From NCBI GenBank assembly GCA_002197995.1, contig NGZR01000004.1, positions 2,914,001 through 2,978,000 of the forward strand: a stretch of 64,000 nucleotides of DNA, given 5' to 3'. Each line of letters opens with the position of its first letter. The first letter of the stretch is position 1. The notes under the pieces were generated by a model. It worked only from the letters and a program-made list of their open reading frames with translations. It was not told the DNA's origin and did not search any database. The stretch comes from Gaeumannomyces sp. JS-464 (taxonomy: Eukaryota; Ascomycota; Sordariomycetes; Magnaporthales; Magnaporthaceae). Below, piece after piece: positions 44,271 to 55,370 of the stretch. Made by a program: the position numbers and the translations under genes.

Positions 44271-46301
44271 GCTGGCGGTGGCGATGATGTTTGGATTGGA
44301 TTAGAGGGGCTTGGAGTTTGGGTGGCGGTGACGTAATGGTCCGTCGAGCTGTGCGGGTGGGTTCAGCGAAGCTAATGACCGGCCAAGATTGGGTGGAAAT
44401 GGAGAGGGAGTTTGGCAGATGCAGTCGGCGGTAGTTAGCCAGGCGGTTTTTGTTGTGTCTGTTTGTAATGTATGTGGGTAAAAGAGGAGAACAATGTGGC
44501 GATGGCCGGATGCGTGCCCGGAATGAGGGGAAGCTGGAGCGTGCAAGTTTTATAGCCAGGCTGGCGAGTGGCCTGCTGTCTGGCCTGGTCGCGGCGGAAA
44601 CGCACAACAGCAGGCGGCCCAACAATGAAAGGTCACGGGCAGCAATTGCTCCGTCGCGGCGGCCAAATCGAATGCAGTGCAGCGGGCATTTCACCTGACA
44701 GCCGCTTTTTTGCCCGTTTCTCCAGCAGCGGGGGCTGCATGCTGCCCCGCCAATTAGACGGAACGAAAGCATTCCATGATTGGCCGCAGGTGACGATGGC
44801 TCAACTGTGGTGTGCTGGCACCAGAAGCCAAATCCAGGCCGTGCCCGCCCGCAGTCAGCACAGCACAGCACATTAAGCACACACCAGCAGCTGAGCGTGG
44901 AACCCGTCCATCGATACATCCAAACAAACACCTGACCCGGGCAACCTTGGATTCATCACTTTCCGGGGGGCCTCATGCGAGGGCACACTTTGCGCACTTT
45001 CATCTGTTGACACCCATTGCGACATTTGGCTTGAAACCTGACGATATCTTGCATTCGCCCCGGTGGCCGCCGGCTGCCCACCTAGCAGCCCTGCAAGATT
45101 CCAAATTGCAACCACATCATTCAATATTGAGCGGGCTGAACGTCGCCCGCCTTACCGCGGGGAATTCACCGGAAGCCGGAAACGGAAAATCGAACCACAC
45201 CTGGCGGCCTTGTACCCCACCGCGTGCTTGAGCTCGGTCAAGCTGCAGCTACCACCTAGGGAAAGCCCACATCGCCAAGACGAAGGGTCAGCATGGGTGA
45301 CTTTATTCCAGCGACAGTCAAAGCCAGTAAATGCGTCTGCCTGATCTGCCTTGTCAATTACAAAAATTGATGCCCAAGTCTCAAATGATCTCCAGTTGGG
45401 TGCGCTGAGAGATTAGCAAGGCAGTTCAGGTTGCCAATGAAGGGAGAGAAGCTGGGTCCAGAACCTGTGGGTGACGGGGGAATCCTGGATTCTGCTCACC
45501 CTCGCGCCCATGGAGTCGCGAGTGCCTGGCTTCCTGGTGCTTGGGCTCCTGTCAGAGTGTCAGGGTTTGGACATCACGCAAACTGCATCTTGATGCCAAA
45601 ATCCTTCTTTGACCAACAATAATCCTTAATCTATTATTCCTTGCACTTGCATCCGCGTCACTGCTGTGCCACATGTCGGCAAGCCCCAAGCGCGGGGGCG
45701 CATATCTAGGCACTGAGCAGCAGGCAGACATCAATCGAGTTTCTTGGCCAAGATAGAAGAAGCACACGCAAACGGGCAAATGTGATCGGAAAAGGGTAGA
45801 GTTGAGAAGTTTGAGACAAAAAAAAAAGTATTTCTTCATCAGTACAAGTGTATGTAGCTGTGAGCTATCGGGAAGGGTATTCTATGACAATCTAGAGCCA
45901 TGTAAAATAAAGTAAACGCCCGGGTAAGCCAGCACGCCGCCAATTTCAAGAATAAAAGCCATAACACCGTTCGTTCCAATGAGAATTGTAGACGAGGCCC
46001 ATTGCCCTCAAAAAGACTGAAGCCATCCCTCCTTAATTATCCCGTTCCGTCGTGTCGTCGAGGCGTGTGCCGAACCGAATGTAGTGTGATCGCGCGAGGC
46101 GTGTGAAAGATAAAATGATGATGTTGTTGTACATGTTGTAATAGTAGTGACAAGGTCGATATCTTAAATAAGGCGGTTGTGTCCAAGTTGCGGTGCCAAG
46201 GCTGCGGCGTGAGAGTGAGAGGTAGGCCCTTGTCACGCTGGCCGTGCCTGACCGCATGGGCATGGGACGCCTTGGTATTTTGGTACGCAGTCTGGGGCAG
46301 A
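44271..46301. other. Intergenic, no gene recognised
   Basis: About 2 kb containing the RPEL-gene promoter and the 3' flank of the Ser-rich gene. TTGGATTGGATT-type and CGGTGACG sequence lies near the RPEL start. Frames of up to 140 codons overlap on both strands and have no recognisable motifs. An A run occurs at about 45818-45827. Confidence 0.5.
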
Positions 46302-46550
46302 CTACCAGTTGACCACGACTACATCTCGGCCGCTCCTGGTGGTGCGCTGCGAGGTGCCGATCGCGGCGTCCCGGCTGCCGTTGGGGTCGCGGTAGCTTCC
46401 AGTTGCGCTCCTTGATGAGCTTCCGCCAGAGCTTGAGGTGTGTGCCGAGTCGGTCGAGGATGATGTTGAACCGACAGAGCTGACCGAGATCCGCCTAGGG
46501 TCCTGGGTGACGACGACACCGCCGTACTTGTTGCTGCCGCGAGAGCTCAT
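46302..46550 (-). CDS. Tiny Ser/Gly/Arg-rich conserved-looking fungal protein
   Basis: The start is taken at 46550 (MSSRGSNKYGGVVVTQDPRR) rather than at the in-frame Met 30 codons upstream, because the conserved-looking part begins here. 82 residues: a short beta-like opening (YGGVVVTQDPRRISVSSVGS), a long Ser/Thr/Gly tract, then SYRDPNGSRDAAIGTSQRTT and a hydrophobic end (GRDVVVVNW). Composition is low-complexity, and I recall similar small hypothetical proteins in related fungi, but no function can be assigned. Single exon. The upstream 30 codons are probably leader. Confidence 0.55.
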   Translation of the reverse strand: MSSRGSNKYGGVVVTQDPRRISVSSVGSTSSSTDSAHTSSSGGSSSRSATGSYRDPNGSRDAAIGTSQRTTRSGRDVVVVNW

Positions 46551-49226
46551 GGTGTGCAGGCGTAGGGGGTTGGTTGTCTGTAGGGCTTGTGATGTAGGAA
46601 TTATGAGAGGCTCAGTGGCGGACTTGCGGTTGTGGTGCAAGTCGATATGGAAGGATGGAAGAGATAGGTGCGGCTGTGAGTTTTATGTTGATTCTGGACG
46701 CAAGCGTTCAGTGATGGATGCTGATGCTGGATGGGAAGGATGGATTTGAACGATAACAGAGAGATGGGGGAAAGGGGAATATATAAAAATCGGACACACG
46801 CTTGTGTGCAAGCATTGCGCACTGCGCATGGCAGTGCATCTTGACCAAGAACGAGGCAGCGAAGGTGTGTGGGGACTGACTGCCCATCCGGGGACGAGCA
46901 AAAGGAGGCGAATGTTGGTTCGCCTGCTTGGGCTTCCCCTGGCAGCGGGACCTGCCGGCGAACAAGAATGACTGGGGGGGTGCAAGACAGATGGCGAGGC
47001 GTGCGAAATGACCCAGGGCTGTGAATGGAAGAAGCTTGCAAAGCACCGTTCCAGGTTGCTTGACGCTGCCATGGTTACTGCCGACGACGACGCGCAACCA
47101 AGGAGGACGTTTGGGTTTCGCAAGTGACAGGCCAAACAAGAGTGCCATCGGGCCGCCGCGGATTGGTGCTTGGGCACCAGTCAACGGGCGCAATGCCAGG
47201 GACAACCATGTAGCTCGACAAAGGAGCACCAGTGTGCCATTTCGCCGGGGCAGGGTGGCGAAAAAAACAGAACGAGAAAAAGGGATCGTTAAAGTCAGGA
47301 GGAACAACGCCAAACAAAAAATGGCAGATGAGGCTGCTGCAGGGGGGTGGGTGCATGCAGAGTCGCCAGTGGTGGCGGGCGAAGGAGCCCAGTGGAACTG
47401 CGCAAGCGCGCGTTGCCGCCGCGGGGACACCAAATGGGAGCCCAGCATCGGGTCAATTGGCTGCAGGTACAGTACCTACAGTGACGGGACCATGTCTGGC
47501 ATATGCAAGTCCTGGTACGGTCCGGCGACTGGTCAGCTGGGCAGGGCAGGCTGAGGAGAGCCGGTTGGACCCCTTGTTTTGTTTCCTTACTACGCGACGA
47601 CGTCAGACTGCTCCAGCCAGGCAGTGGCTGAAGCCCCATTGCCGCCTTGGGAGCGAAGGCCTCCAAGCTGCGCCCCGCTGCCCAGTCTGGTTGCGTGCCA
47701 GCGACGGACCGACGGGCCCAAGACTGCGAATCCAGTGCCTGAGCGACTGAGGCAGGTCACCTGGGCCCGTCTGTTCAAGCGCCTGGTCCTTGGCTACACC
47801 TCCCTGGTTGTGAAGCTGGAGGAGGTCGACAAGTGACTCATTTGATCCTCGATGCCCGATGATGCCTCAAAGTTTGACCGTCTTTGGCTGTCACGTTGCG
47901 AAGTGGAAAAGGCCGGGGCTGAGAAAGAAAAGACAAAACATCGGCACGGCGTGAGCCATGTCCACGTCGCCATTGTCCTGTCGCGGTGACCGGCGGCCAG
48001 AATAGGAAAACATGCGCAACGAACCACCCCCAAAGTGAAATCACAGGGGAAGGGCGACGCAAGCAATCGAGCAGGAGAATCTGCACACCAGCGAGGAATA
48101 CTACCACGGAACCTAATGAGATGCAGTTCCACATGCGTGCGCAATGTATGTAAAGAATTCCAGCATTTCTGTATGAAGATTCCCGATTGGTAGACGAACC
48201 GGGGAGGGAGCCAGGGGGAGCACACCGTTTCCCAGGGCCAGGCCCAGCCTGCACAGTAACGAGGGTTCCTGTGCCAGGATGCAGCAGGATCAGCGCCACA
48301 TTTCCAATCGTGGAACAAGAGTCATCGTGCTGCGCAAATTCCCCCGGCACCCAGTTGCCAGAAGACGCGTCGTCCTGTCAAAGACGCGGTTGCTGCGAGA
48401 GACAGGCTGTGGCGCAAAAAAACACTGCTTTTAATAGTCCATCATCGCTGGGTAAAGGCGCTCAGACGTGAGCCCCAAAAATAGTTGGGCCTCGTAAACG
48501 ACTGTCTGGGCTCGGGAATTGATGGAACGGAGTAAGGGTCCAAAGACTCATGGAATGGGCGTGATTGAATGATTGGAATGCACGCCCTGCCATGCCGTGG
48601 AGTTCGCCACAAGAGACGAGGCAGCAAGGCAGGAGCGCAGGCAGACAAATTTGTCCGAGCGCTTCCCAAATGGGCCATCTCTCTCACCATGATGAGCGAT
48701 AAATATGGCAGTGAAGCAGGGCTGGCAGCGCGATGGCAGTGGGCGGGGATTGGCAAATGATCGGCTGGGTCCTGGAAACGAATCATCCAGGGCAGCCTGC
48801 CCAATCGAGAATCTCCGTCCCATCATGGAAGAGCCCACCAGTCAGGGGTGGTGGTGCTGCAGCCACACGTGACTGGTGACGCAGCCTGGACTCCTGGCGC
48901 AATTCACGCCGTCCATTCCGCTCCAGGACCCTGCCGATGCCGCCCGCACCCCGCGCCCATTGGCTAGACCCCGCCGCAGCAACCTGGCTTCATTGCTCTG
49001 CCCAATTGACCACCGTCGCCAAATCCGCTCCTGACCGCCACCGCCCGCAACCTCCAACCTTTCCTCCGCCTCACTTCTCTCCGCCCGACTCTGCTGCCTG
49101 CCTTATCAACCCGGGCGCAACTAGCTTCGTCACGAGCCGAGATAGCGACCGAGCTCTCCTCCGAAAGTCAATTGCCGAAACTCCGCCCCCCCGACCTCCA
49201 CGATCACGAACGCACCGCCGCCCATC
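46551..49226. other. Long divergent intergenic region, no gene recognised
   Basis: About 2.7 kb between the Ser-rich gene (minus) and the FKBP gene (plus). GC is normal and no repeat or RIP signal is visible. Open frames up to 246 codons (minus strand, 46708-47448) are not supported: they overlap others in every frame and have atypical composition. Immediately upstream of FKBP there is a C-rich, CT-biased promoter-like stretch (49040-49220). Confidence 0.5.
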
Positions 49227-50226
49227 ATGCGTGTCTTTGCCTCCCTGTCCCTGCTGGCTTCGGCCGCGGTCGGTGTCCTGGCTGCCGACGAGCTCAAGAT
49301 CGACGTCACCCAGGCCGTCGAGTGTGAGCGCAAAACCAAGTCTGGCGACACCGTTCATGTATGTGATCAAGCAAGCGATCCGCCTTCGCCCCTTTTTCCC
49401 GCTGCTTGCCCCGGCTTTGCAGCCCAAGCTTTGGGAGCCTCTCCACTAAATCGAGAGTGGTTCCGAGCCGTCCCTAAGCCACCCACCCCAGGGGTGTGGG
49501 GTGCCCCTGTTGCTTGTTGATGCGCCTGTGAGGCTAACTTTGTCCGTATCCAGGTGCACTACACTGGTACCCTGAAGGAGAACGGCCAGAAGTTCGACAG
49601 CAGCCTCGTACGTACCGGCCCTGGCCGAAACTTGGTGTCGCCCCTGTGAAGCGAAGTTGGTGGACACACGGAAGATCAGACACGAGGTCGCGTTGCGGAA
49701 GCCTATCGCTAACGCCGTGCGCCCTTGCCGGCAACAGGACCGTGGCTCGCCTTTTAGCTTTGGCCTGGGAAGCGGGATGGTCATCAAGGGGTGGGACCAG
49801 GGCCTGCTAGACATGTGCATCGGCGAGAAGAGGTAAGACGTGCCCATGCGTTCTGTGTGGCGCTGCGTGTGTGGTGTGGCCTGTTGTGCCCGGTTTCGCT
49901 TGCTTGCCCCGTGTTTGCTCGGTTACTGATACCGTCACCAGGACTCTCACCATCCCCCGAGCCTCGGCTACGGCGCAAGGGGTGCTGGCAACGTCATTCC
50001 CCCGAACGCGTGGCTCGTGTTCACAACGGAGCTGATGGGTATCCAGGGCGTCCCTAAGCCCGAGAAGATCGTCACCAAGGCGTCTGGGAGCGCTAGCTCG
50101 GCCGCGTCACAGGCAACGGAAAAGATCGCGGAGAAGGTGGCCGAGAAGGTTGCGGAGGCTGCCGACGTGGTCAAGACGATTGTCCAGGATACCGACTCTG
50201 ACGCCCAGGAGCACAACGAGCTCTAA
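49227..50226 (+). CDS. FKBP-type peptidyl-prolyl isomerase, ER-resident
   Basis: Folds proteins in the ER by cis-trans isomerisation of prolyl bonds; FK506-binding family (FKBP2/FKB2-like). Exons are 49227-49358, 49554-49607, 49738-49832, 49942-50226; 188 residues once corrected. Signal peptide [20 protein letters not shown]. The catalytic domain shows [54 protein letters not shown] and [20 protein letters not shown] helical extension follows with near-repeats [19 protein letters not shown], and the protein ends HNEL, an HDEL-type ER retrieval signal. One C is missing in a run at about 49954-49958, so the frame breaks between LTIP and the LGYGARG loop. Both flanking parts are perfectly conserved, so a sequence error is most likely. 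Confidence 0.94.
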
Positions 50227-51232
50227 ACTGATGTGGCAGTTGCGCAGGACAGCGTCGCAGCACAACCGCTGCCACTGACAACAAACAATGCAACAGTGAC
50301 GTTGTTTGCTGTTTCGCCGTATGTCTTGGGCGGTCGCCGGGCATGGTTGCGGGGTGGGTTCCTGTCCCTGTGGGACCAGGCTCGCCGGATCCAGTGCTCA
50401 TGATGCCCAGGCACGTTCGGTGCGCCCTTTGGGCAATAACTGGAAAAGTAGCTCGTAGAGCAAACCCAATGGACATATATGAGAACGAGCAACCAATATG
50501 TGTACCATGTGACCGAGAGAGAGAGAGGTTGAGATTGCGTTGAAACGGCGCATCATGGTATGAGTGGCCAGTATTCTCACCCCTCTAAACGGGGCAAACA
50601 CTCAAAGAAAAACAAGATGCGATTAAAGCAGTCCAGCCCACCTTGAATATCTGGGCTATACTATTTCATTTCGCCTCGCTTTTTAAAGTTCTTTTTTTTT
50701 TTTTTTTTGTTTTTTTTTTTGCTCCGACTTACTAATAATGCGCAAACATTGACCTCGTTCCGCAGCCAGCCGGCAGGTGCATCCCAGCTCCTACAAATCC
50801 AGCATGTGAGTCTTGGCAGCACTAGTATGCACGTTGGCGGTGAACTTGGTCACATAAGGCCAGCCGTTTGGAGTTTACACTTGGACCTGCCCCGTCTTCT
50901 CGTTGACCGCCCCCATTCACTGGTTGCTATGGGACGAGTCAGAGCTTAGTCTGCGTTTGCGGTGTGCGTCTGGGGCAGCAAGATCAATTGACCATCTTCA
51001 CACGAAGGGGGAAAACGGTGGGAAGAATAAAGGCGTGGGTCTAGCCCCTGAACGAAAATACCACCCGTCCGCCCTTGTTCTCACTTTTTTGCACGCCAAG
51101 TCATCACCACTCCTTGGCGCCGTTTTCCACCCATCGCCTCACCACAGTCGGGTGGTTGCACGCAACTCGGGTTCCTCTGATTTGCTACCGTTTACAACAC
51201 CTCACCGGTCGAGTTTGGTCGAGTTATGAGAC
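50227..51232. other. Intergenic, no gene recognised
   Basis: Between FKBP and the TRK gene. It holds two adjoining T runs (50692-50708 and 50710-50720) separated by one G. Otherwise normal GC and no recognisable gene. Confidence 0.5.
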
Positions 51233-53520
51233 ATGGCGATGGACGCGCCGAAAATGCCGCAATCCCAGCCCGTATTCTCGGGCGCCTCCAAGGGCTGCTG
51301 CCCCCTAACATTTATTACATGCCACTACGCCTACTTTGTAGGCGTGTGTCTTGTATCTTCAGTCATCTTCTGGGGCTCCTCGGGCGGGGGCTTCCGCGTC
51401 AGCTATGTCGACAGCCTCTTCCTTGTGGTCTCGGTCATGACCGGGGCTGGCCTGAACACGGTCAACCTCAGCCAGCTGAACACGTGGCAGCAAACGATGC
51501 TGTTTCCTTCTCATAACGTTTGGCGGCCCCATTTGGGTTTCCATTTGGACGGTTTTGGCCCGCAAGCGCGCGTTCGAGCGGTGCTTCAACGACGTGGTCA
51601 TCGCCGCCGAGGAGCGCGCTAGGGGTCCGCACTGCTGCACCACCACCTCCGCGGCCGCCGTTGATTACCTGCTGTCTCGCGTCGCATCCCGGTCCAGATC
51701 CCGGTCGTCCCGCCCCGCTGTTGAGGACTCCCGGGCCGGGCGCGCGGGCAGCAGCCCCCGGCGGCCGCGTCCGACTCGTGGGGATAATAAAACCCTAGCT
51801 GACGTGGCCGTGGGTCTGGCTGAGACGGGAGGCCTCTCGGTCGGTGATGCTGCTGCTTTCGAAACGTCTGCGTCTCCAGGGGCGGTCGAGGGAGGTCGCA
51901 TAATATTCGCCGACGGGGTCAATAGCGCCCCCCTGCGGAAGAGGCCTCCGCGCGCGGGCCCTGGCGTGTCGTCGGGCAAAGGAGAGGACCCGCGGCCCGG
52001 CGGCAGCGTGCGCGAGTTCCTGGACAGGATGCCGGCGGGGCGCGACGGGCAGTTTTACAGCCTCAGCAGCGAGGAGCGCGAGCAGCTGGGCGGCTCCGAG
52101 TACCGCGCCCTTAGGTGCTCGCGGCGGTCGTCCCGCTGTACGTTGCGCTCTGGCAGCTGGTGGGTGCCTCGCCCTGGGGCTTGGATAGTCCTGAACAGGC
52201 CGGACCGTGGCCCTCGCTAACGGCACGATCCGTGGGGCTCGGCATTTTTAACGGCGTTTCCGCCTTTAACAATTCGGGCATGTCCCTGCTCGACGCCAAT
52301 ATGACCCGTTCGAAAAGGCGACCTTTATCCTGATCACGATGGCGCTGCTAATCCTAGCGGGGAATACGGCGTATCCCATCTTCCTGCGCCTGATCTTTGG
52401 GCCTGGCTCGACGCTGCTGCAAAGGCTGACCAGCGAAGATACCGCTTATCGACTTTTAAAAGCCACGCTAAAGTTCATCCTTAAACCCTTGTCGGGTTTA
52501 CCACGAATCTGTTTCCCGTCTCGTCAAACCTGTGGCTGCTTTTCATGGTTATACCTGCTCAACCTCGATCGACTGGGTGGCCTTTGAGCTGTTGAACTTG
52601 GGAAACCCTGTAATCGAGAGCATTCCCAAAAGCGCACGCGTTTTGGATGGTCTATTCCAAGCGGTTGCCGTTCGCTCAGGCGGGTTTTACGTGGTGCCCA
52701 TTGCCAAAGTCTACATTGGACTTTAAATTCTCTACGTTATCATGATGTACGGTGAGTGGAGCGCGCCCACCAGTTGAGAGTCTCTGAGCATGCCTCGCCT
52801 AGTGATACCTCAAGTGTCTAACCTGGTGCTTTCCCCCTTGATCCTTAGTCTCCGTCTATCCTGTCGTGATTACGATGCGTCACTCGGAACGTGTATGAAG
52901 AGCGAAGTTTGGGAATCTATGCGGGCGAGCAGGAGGCGCCCGGGTTCGACCCCGAGGTGGGAGGCATGCACGTCGTATCCCACGGCTCAGTGGTGGACGC
53001 AAGCGAAACCAAGCGCCGGCCCATGGTCGAGCTCGGACATGCGCTGCAGCGGGCCTTTACGCCGTGGCACGGGGTCGGTGTCGTCGCAACGAACGCGTCG
53101 GCGCCGACGCGCATCAGCTTCATCTCGCAGCAAATCCACGGGCAGCTCGCGCACGACATCTGGTGGCTCGTGTTGGCGGTGCTGGTAATCACGACCATCG
53201 AGACGGCACACTTCCTAGGGGACCCGGTGGCGTGGAGCGTTTTCAACGTTATTTTTGAAGTCGTGTCGGCCTACGGCTGCGTCGGCATCAGCGTCGGCGT
53301 GCCCTTCGACAACTTCAGCTTCTGCGGCGGCTGGCACCCTTCGGCGAAGCTGTTGCTCTGCCTGGTAATGCTGCGCGGCCGCCACCGCGGCCTGCCCGTC
53401 GCGCTGGACGGGGCCGTCAGGCTGCCGGGCGAGCAGCTCCACATGGACGAGGAGGAGGACCACCAGATCCGGAGAACCGTCAGCATGACGACGGGGCGGA
53501 GACTCAGCGTTGGTATCTGA
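51233..53520 (+). pseudogene. TRK-family potassium transporter, probably a pseudogene
   Basis: Fungal Trk1/Trk2-type plasma-membrane K+ uptake system. All four pore-loop signatures are present but in different frames: SVMTGAGLNTVNLSQLNTWQ, SAFNNSGMSLLDANM, AVAVRSGGFYVVPIAKVYIG, and VSAYGCVGISVGVPF. ITCHYAYFVGVC opens the first membrane pair; SIDWVAFELLNLGNPVIE and RPMVELGHALQRAFTP are also clear, and it ends VMLRGRHRGLPVALDGAV and a short tail. The intron is 52752-52848. Breaks occur near 51502-51510, 52114, 52305 and 52885, with about six indels of both signs packed into 52485-52570, and a TAA at 52724-52726 where the family has Gln (IGL-Q-ILYV); CAA to TAA is a CpA-to-TpA change. This is far more damage than in neighbouring genes and includes insertions. 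A badly resolved assembly patch is the alternative. Confidence 0.8.
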
Positions 53521-54183
53521 GCCTGGGCGGGAGGGGAAAGGTTGGTGGGGCCGATCACAAGATGCTCTCTGGGGACGGCATTGAGCATGTACATTGAAGA
53601 AGGAAGGGGAGAACAAAGAAGAAAAGAGAAAAAACCAAGTAAATAAAAAACTTGATCTGCCAGACAGTCCGTAGGAATTTATCGACTGCCGTGCTGGATC
53701 TGTGCAAACAGGAAGTAATGCCTTGTGACCTGCATCATGATGCATCAAATGCCTGGATCCTAGTCGACGGGAGCGCACGGATGCCGCCTGCACGACGCGC
53801 TAACGAGACGTGACGCTTAGTGCGTGTGCAACGCCATTAAATTGCCGCAGGCGTCCCCGCGTCGCACTTTACGCGAAGCGCTCCACCAAGTCGCGTCGGG
53901 TTTCGGGGGCTGAATTTGGGTCCCGCGAATATTTGAGCGTCCTGCTCGCTCCCAGAAGCTGCGATTTTCTGAGCATCACTCTCAGTCTTCACTCACACAA
54001 CCAATTGTCTTGGAAGCCCTGCCTGCCCCGGTCCCTCGATCGGTTTCATCCCTCTTAAAAGCAATTGATTGATCCTTTCCCGATATATACGCCCTACCAG
54101 TGCCATATTGGACATTGTATCGAGACAGTGACTCTGCCAAAGCATCTTCATCCCTCATCACAATCACCACAACCACCAAAACC
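53521..54183. other. Intergenic, no gene recognised
   Basis: Contains the TRK 3' flank and the promoter of the 54184 gene. Slightly AT-rich and CA-rich just before the start codon (CACAATCACCACAACCACC near 54159-54177). No gene seen. Confidence 0.5.
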
Positions 54184-54828
54184 ATGGCCATCCTCAAGCG
54201 CAAGCGATCCGAGTCGGAGCTCTCTTTCAGCAGTCAACTTTCGTCACCGCCACGCCCCAACGACTCGTTCTTCTCCTTCCCAACGGCCGGAGTGAACCTG
54301 TTCCCCTCCGCACGTTCCCCAACTCCCTCTCATGTCGGTGGTCGGACCATGAAGCGCTTCCGGGACAACCGGCCTTCGGAAGAAGAGATCCACCGCAACA
54401 CGCTAGACCTGCTGTACTCGGCCCAACGTCAGAGCCCCCAGCCAGAGTCGCCCCTCCCAACAGAGTGCCAACAAAGACAACAACCATTCGCCGCCCCCAC
54501 CACCGCCGCCTCCCGCCAGACGTCCCTGCACAGCTTCTGGAAGCTCCCGAAGCAGAACCAGGCCGCACAAACATTACCACCAATGTCCCCGCAAACCACA
54601 CCACGCGATTGCGCTACTGGCTGTGAGGACTGCGGAAGGGATCTGCGGGGCGAGGACGGTGATGCGATGGATGTAGATGGAGATAACTGGTGCGGCTGCA
54701 GCAGCTGCGGGAAAACAGTCTGCTTCTCCTGCTCCGTCAGCAATCTCGGCGCCAACAGGGAATGCCTGGCGTGCGCTGGACGGGCTGTTGGTCCAAGTCG
54801 TTGGGGCAGTGGCCTCCATTTTGGCTGA
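54184..54828 (+). CDS. Conserved fungal protein with C-terminal Cys-rich (zinc-like) motif
   Basis: Single exon, 214 residues from the Met at 54184. An in-frame Met 28 codons upstream is less likely because the conserved start is MAILKRKRSESELSFSSQL, basic and NLS-like. The middle holds HVGGRTMKRFRDNRPSEEEI, HRNTLDLLYSAQ, then a Gln/Pro-rich linker, and RQTSLHSFWKLPK. The C-terminus has eleven Cys arranged largely as CxxC pairs (CATGCEDCGRDL, WCGCSSCGKTVCFSCSVSNL, ECLACAG), which could bind one or two zinc ions. The whole pattern (KRKR start, TMKRFRDNRPSE, LHSFW, Cys cluster) recurs in ascomycete proteins of unknown role; I infer a nuclear protein but cannot assign a function. Confidence 0.82.
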   Translation: MAILKRKRSESELSFSSQLSSPPRPNDSFFSFPTAGVNLFPSARSPTPSHVGGRTMKRFRDNRPSEEEIHRNTLDLLYSAQRQSPQPESPLPTECQQRQQPFAAPTTAASRQTSLHSFWKLPKQNQAAQTLPPMSPQTTPRDCATGCEDCGRDLRGEDGDAMDVDGDNWCGCSSCGKTVCFSCSVSNLGANRECLACAGRAVGPSRWGSGLHFG

Positions 54829-55370
54829 GGGCTATGGTGCTTCATTATCTCCACTATCGTAATGCTTTTTTGTGCTTCTTACCATTTGCTAGCTTTTAGC
54901 GTCACGGGTATGGGTTGGATCAAGGGTATCATGGCATATTGCCGGTAGCGGGTTCTGAGTGGTGTTTTGGTCTGAGTCTTCTAGGGATTTCACCAACAAT
55001 TAGCAAGTCGGTGTGATTTAGAAATATGAAGTGGCGGCGTTCGTCCGAAGATTTTCTTGAAACATCCCAGAGAACCCAGATGTTCCGTCTCAAATGATGC
55101 AAAGAACAAATACGCCAGTATTGATCACAGTACTTGCTGGCTGGCTGAAGCCAGGGGCCATCCCTAAGACTGGAATCACATCTGCACCGCGAGTGGGGGT
55201 CCGTCCATGCGTCTAGGCTCCAGCGCCTGAGCCGAGACTTAACGCCTAAATCCGCAAGCTGACACCTGACCTCGCGTTTGCCCTTGAGCGCGTAAACATC
55301 GGCAATCCCGTTACCTTTCTCAGCATCTCAACCGAATGATGATTCCATGTGTTCGTAATATTCTCTAGAA
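54829..55370. other. Intergenic, no gene recognised
   Basis: 3' flank of the Cys-motif gene and promoter of the polymerase kappa gene. Nothing coding is seen. Confidence 0.5.

Noticed and set aside
46708..47448. 246-codon minus-strand ORF
   Set aside because: Overlaps other equally long frames on both strands, has no domain or codon-bias support and no spliced neighbour; treated as chance in GC-rich DNA.
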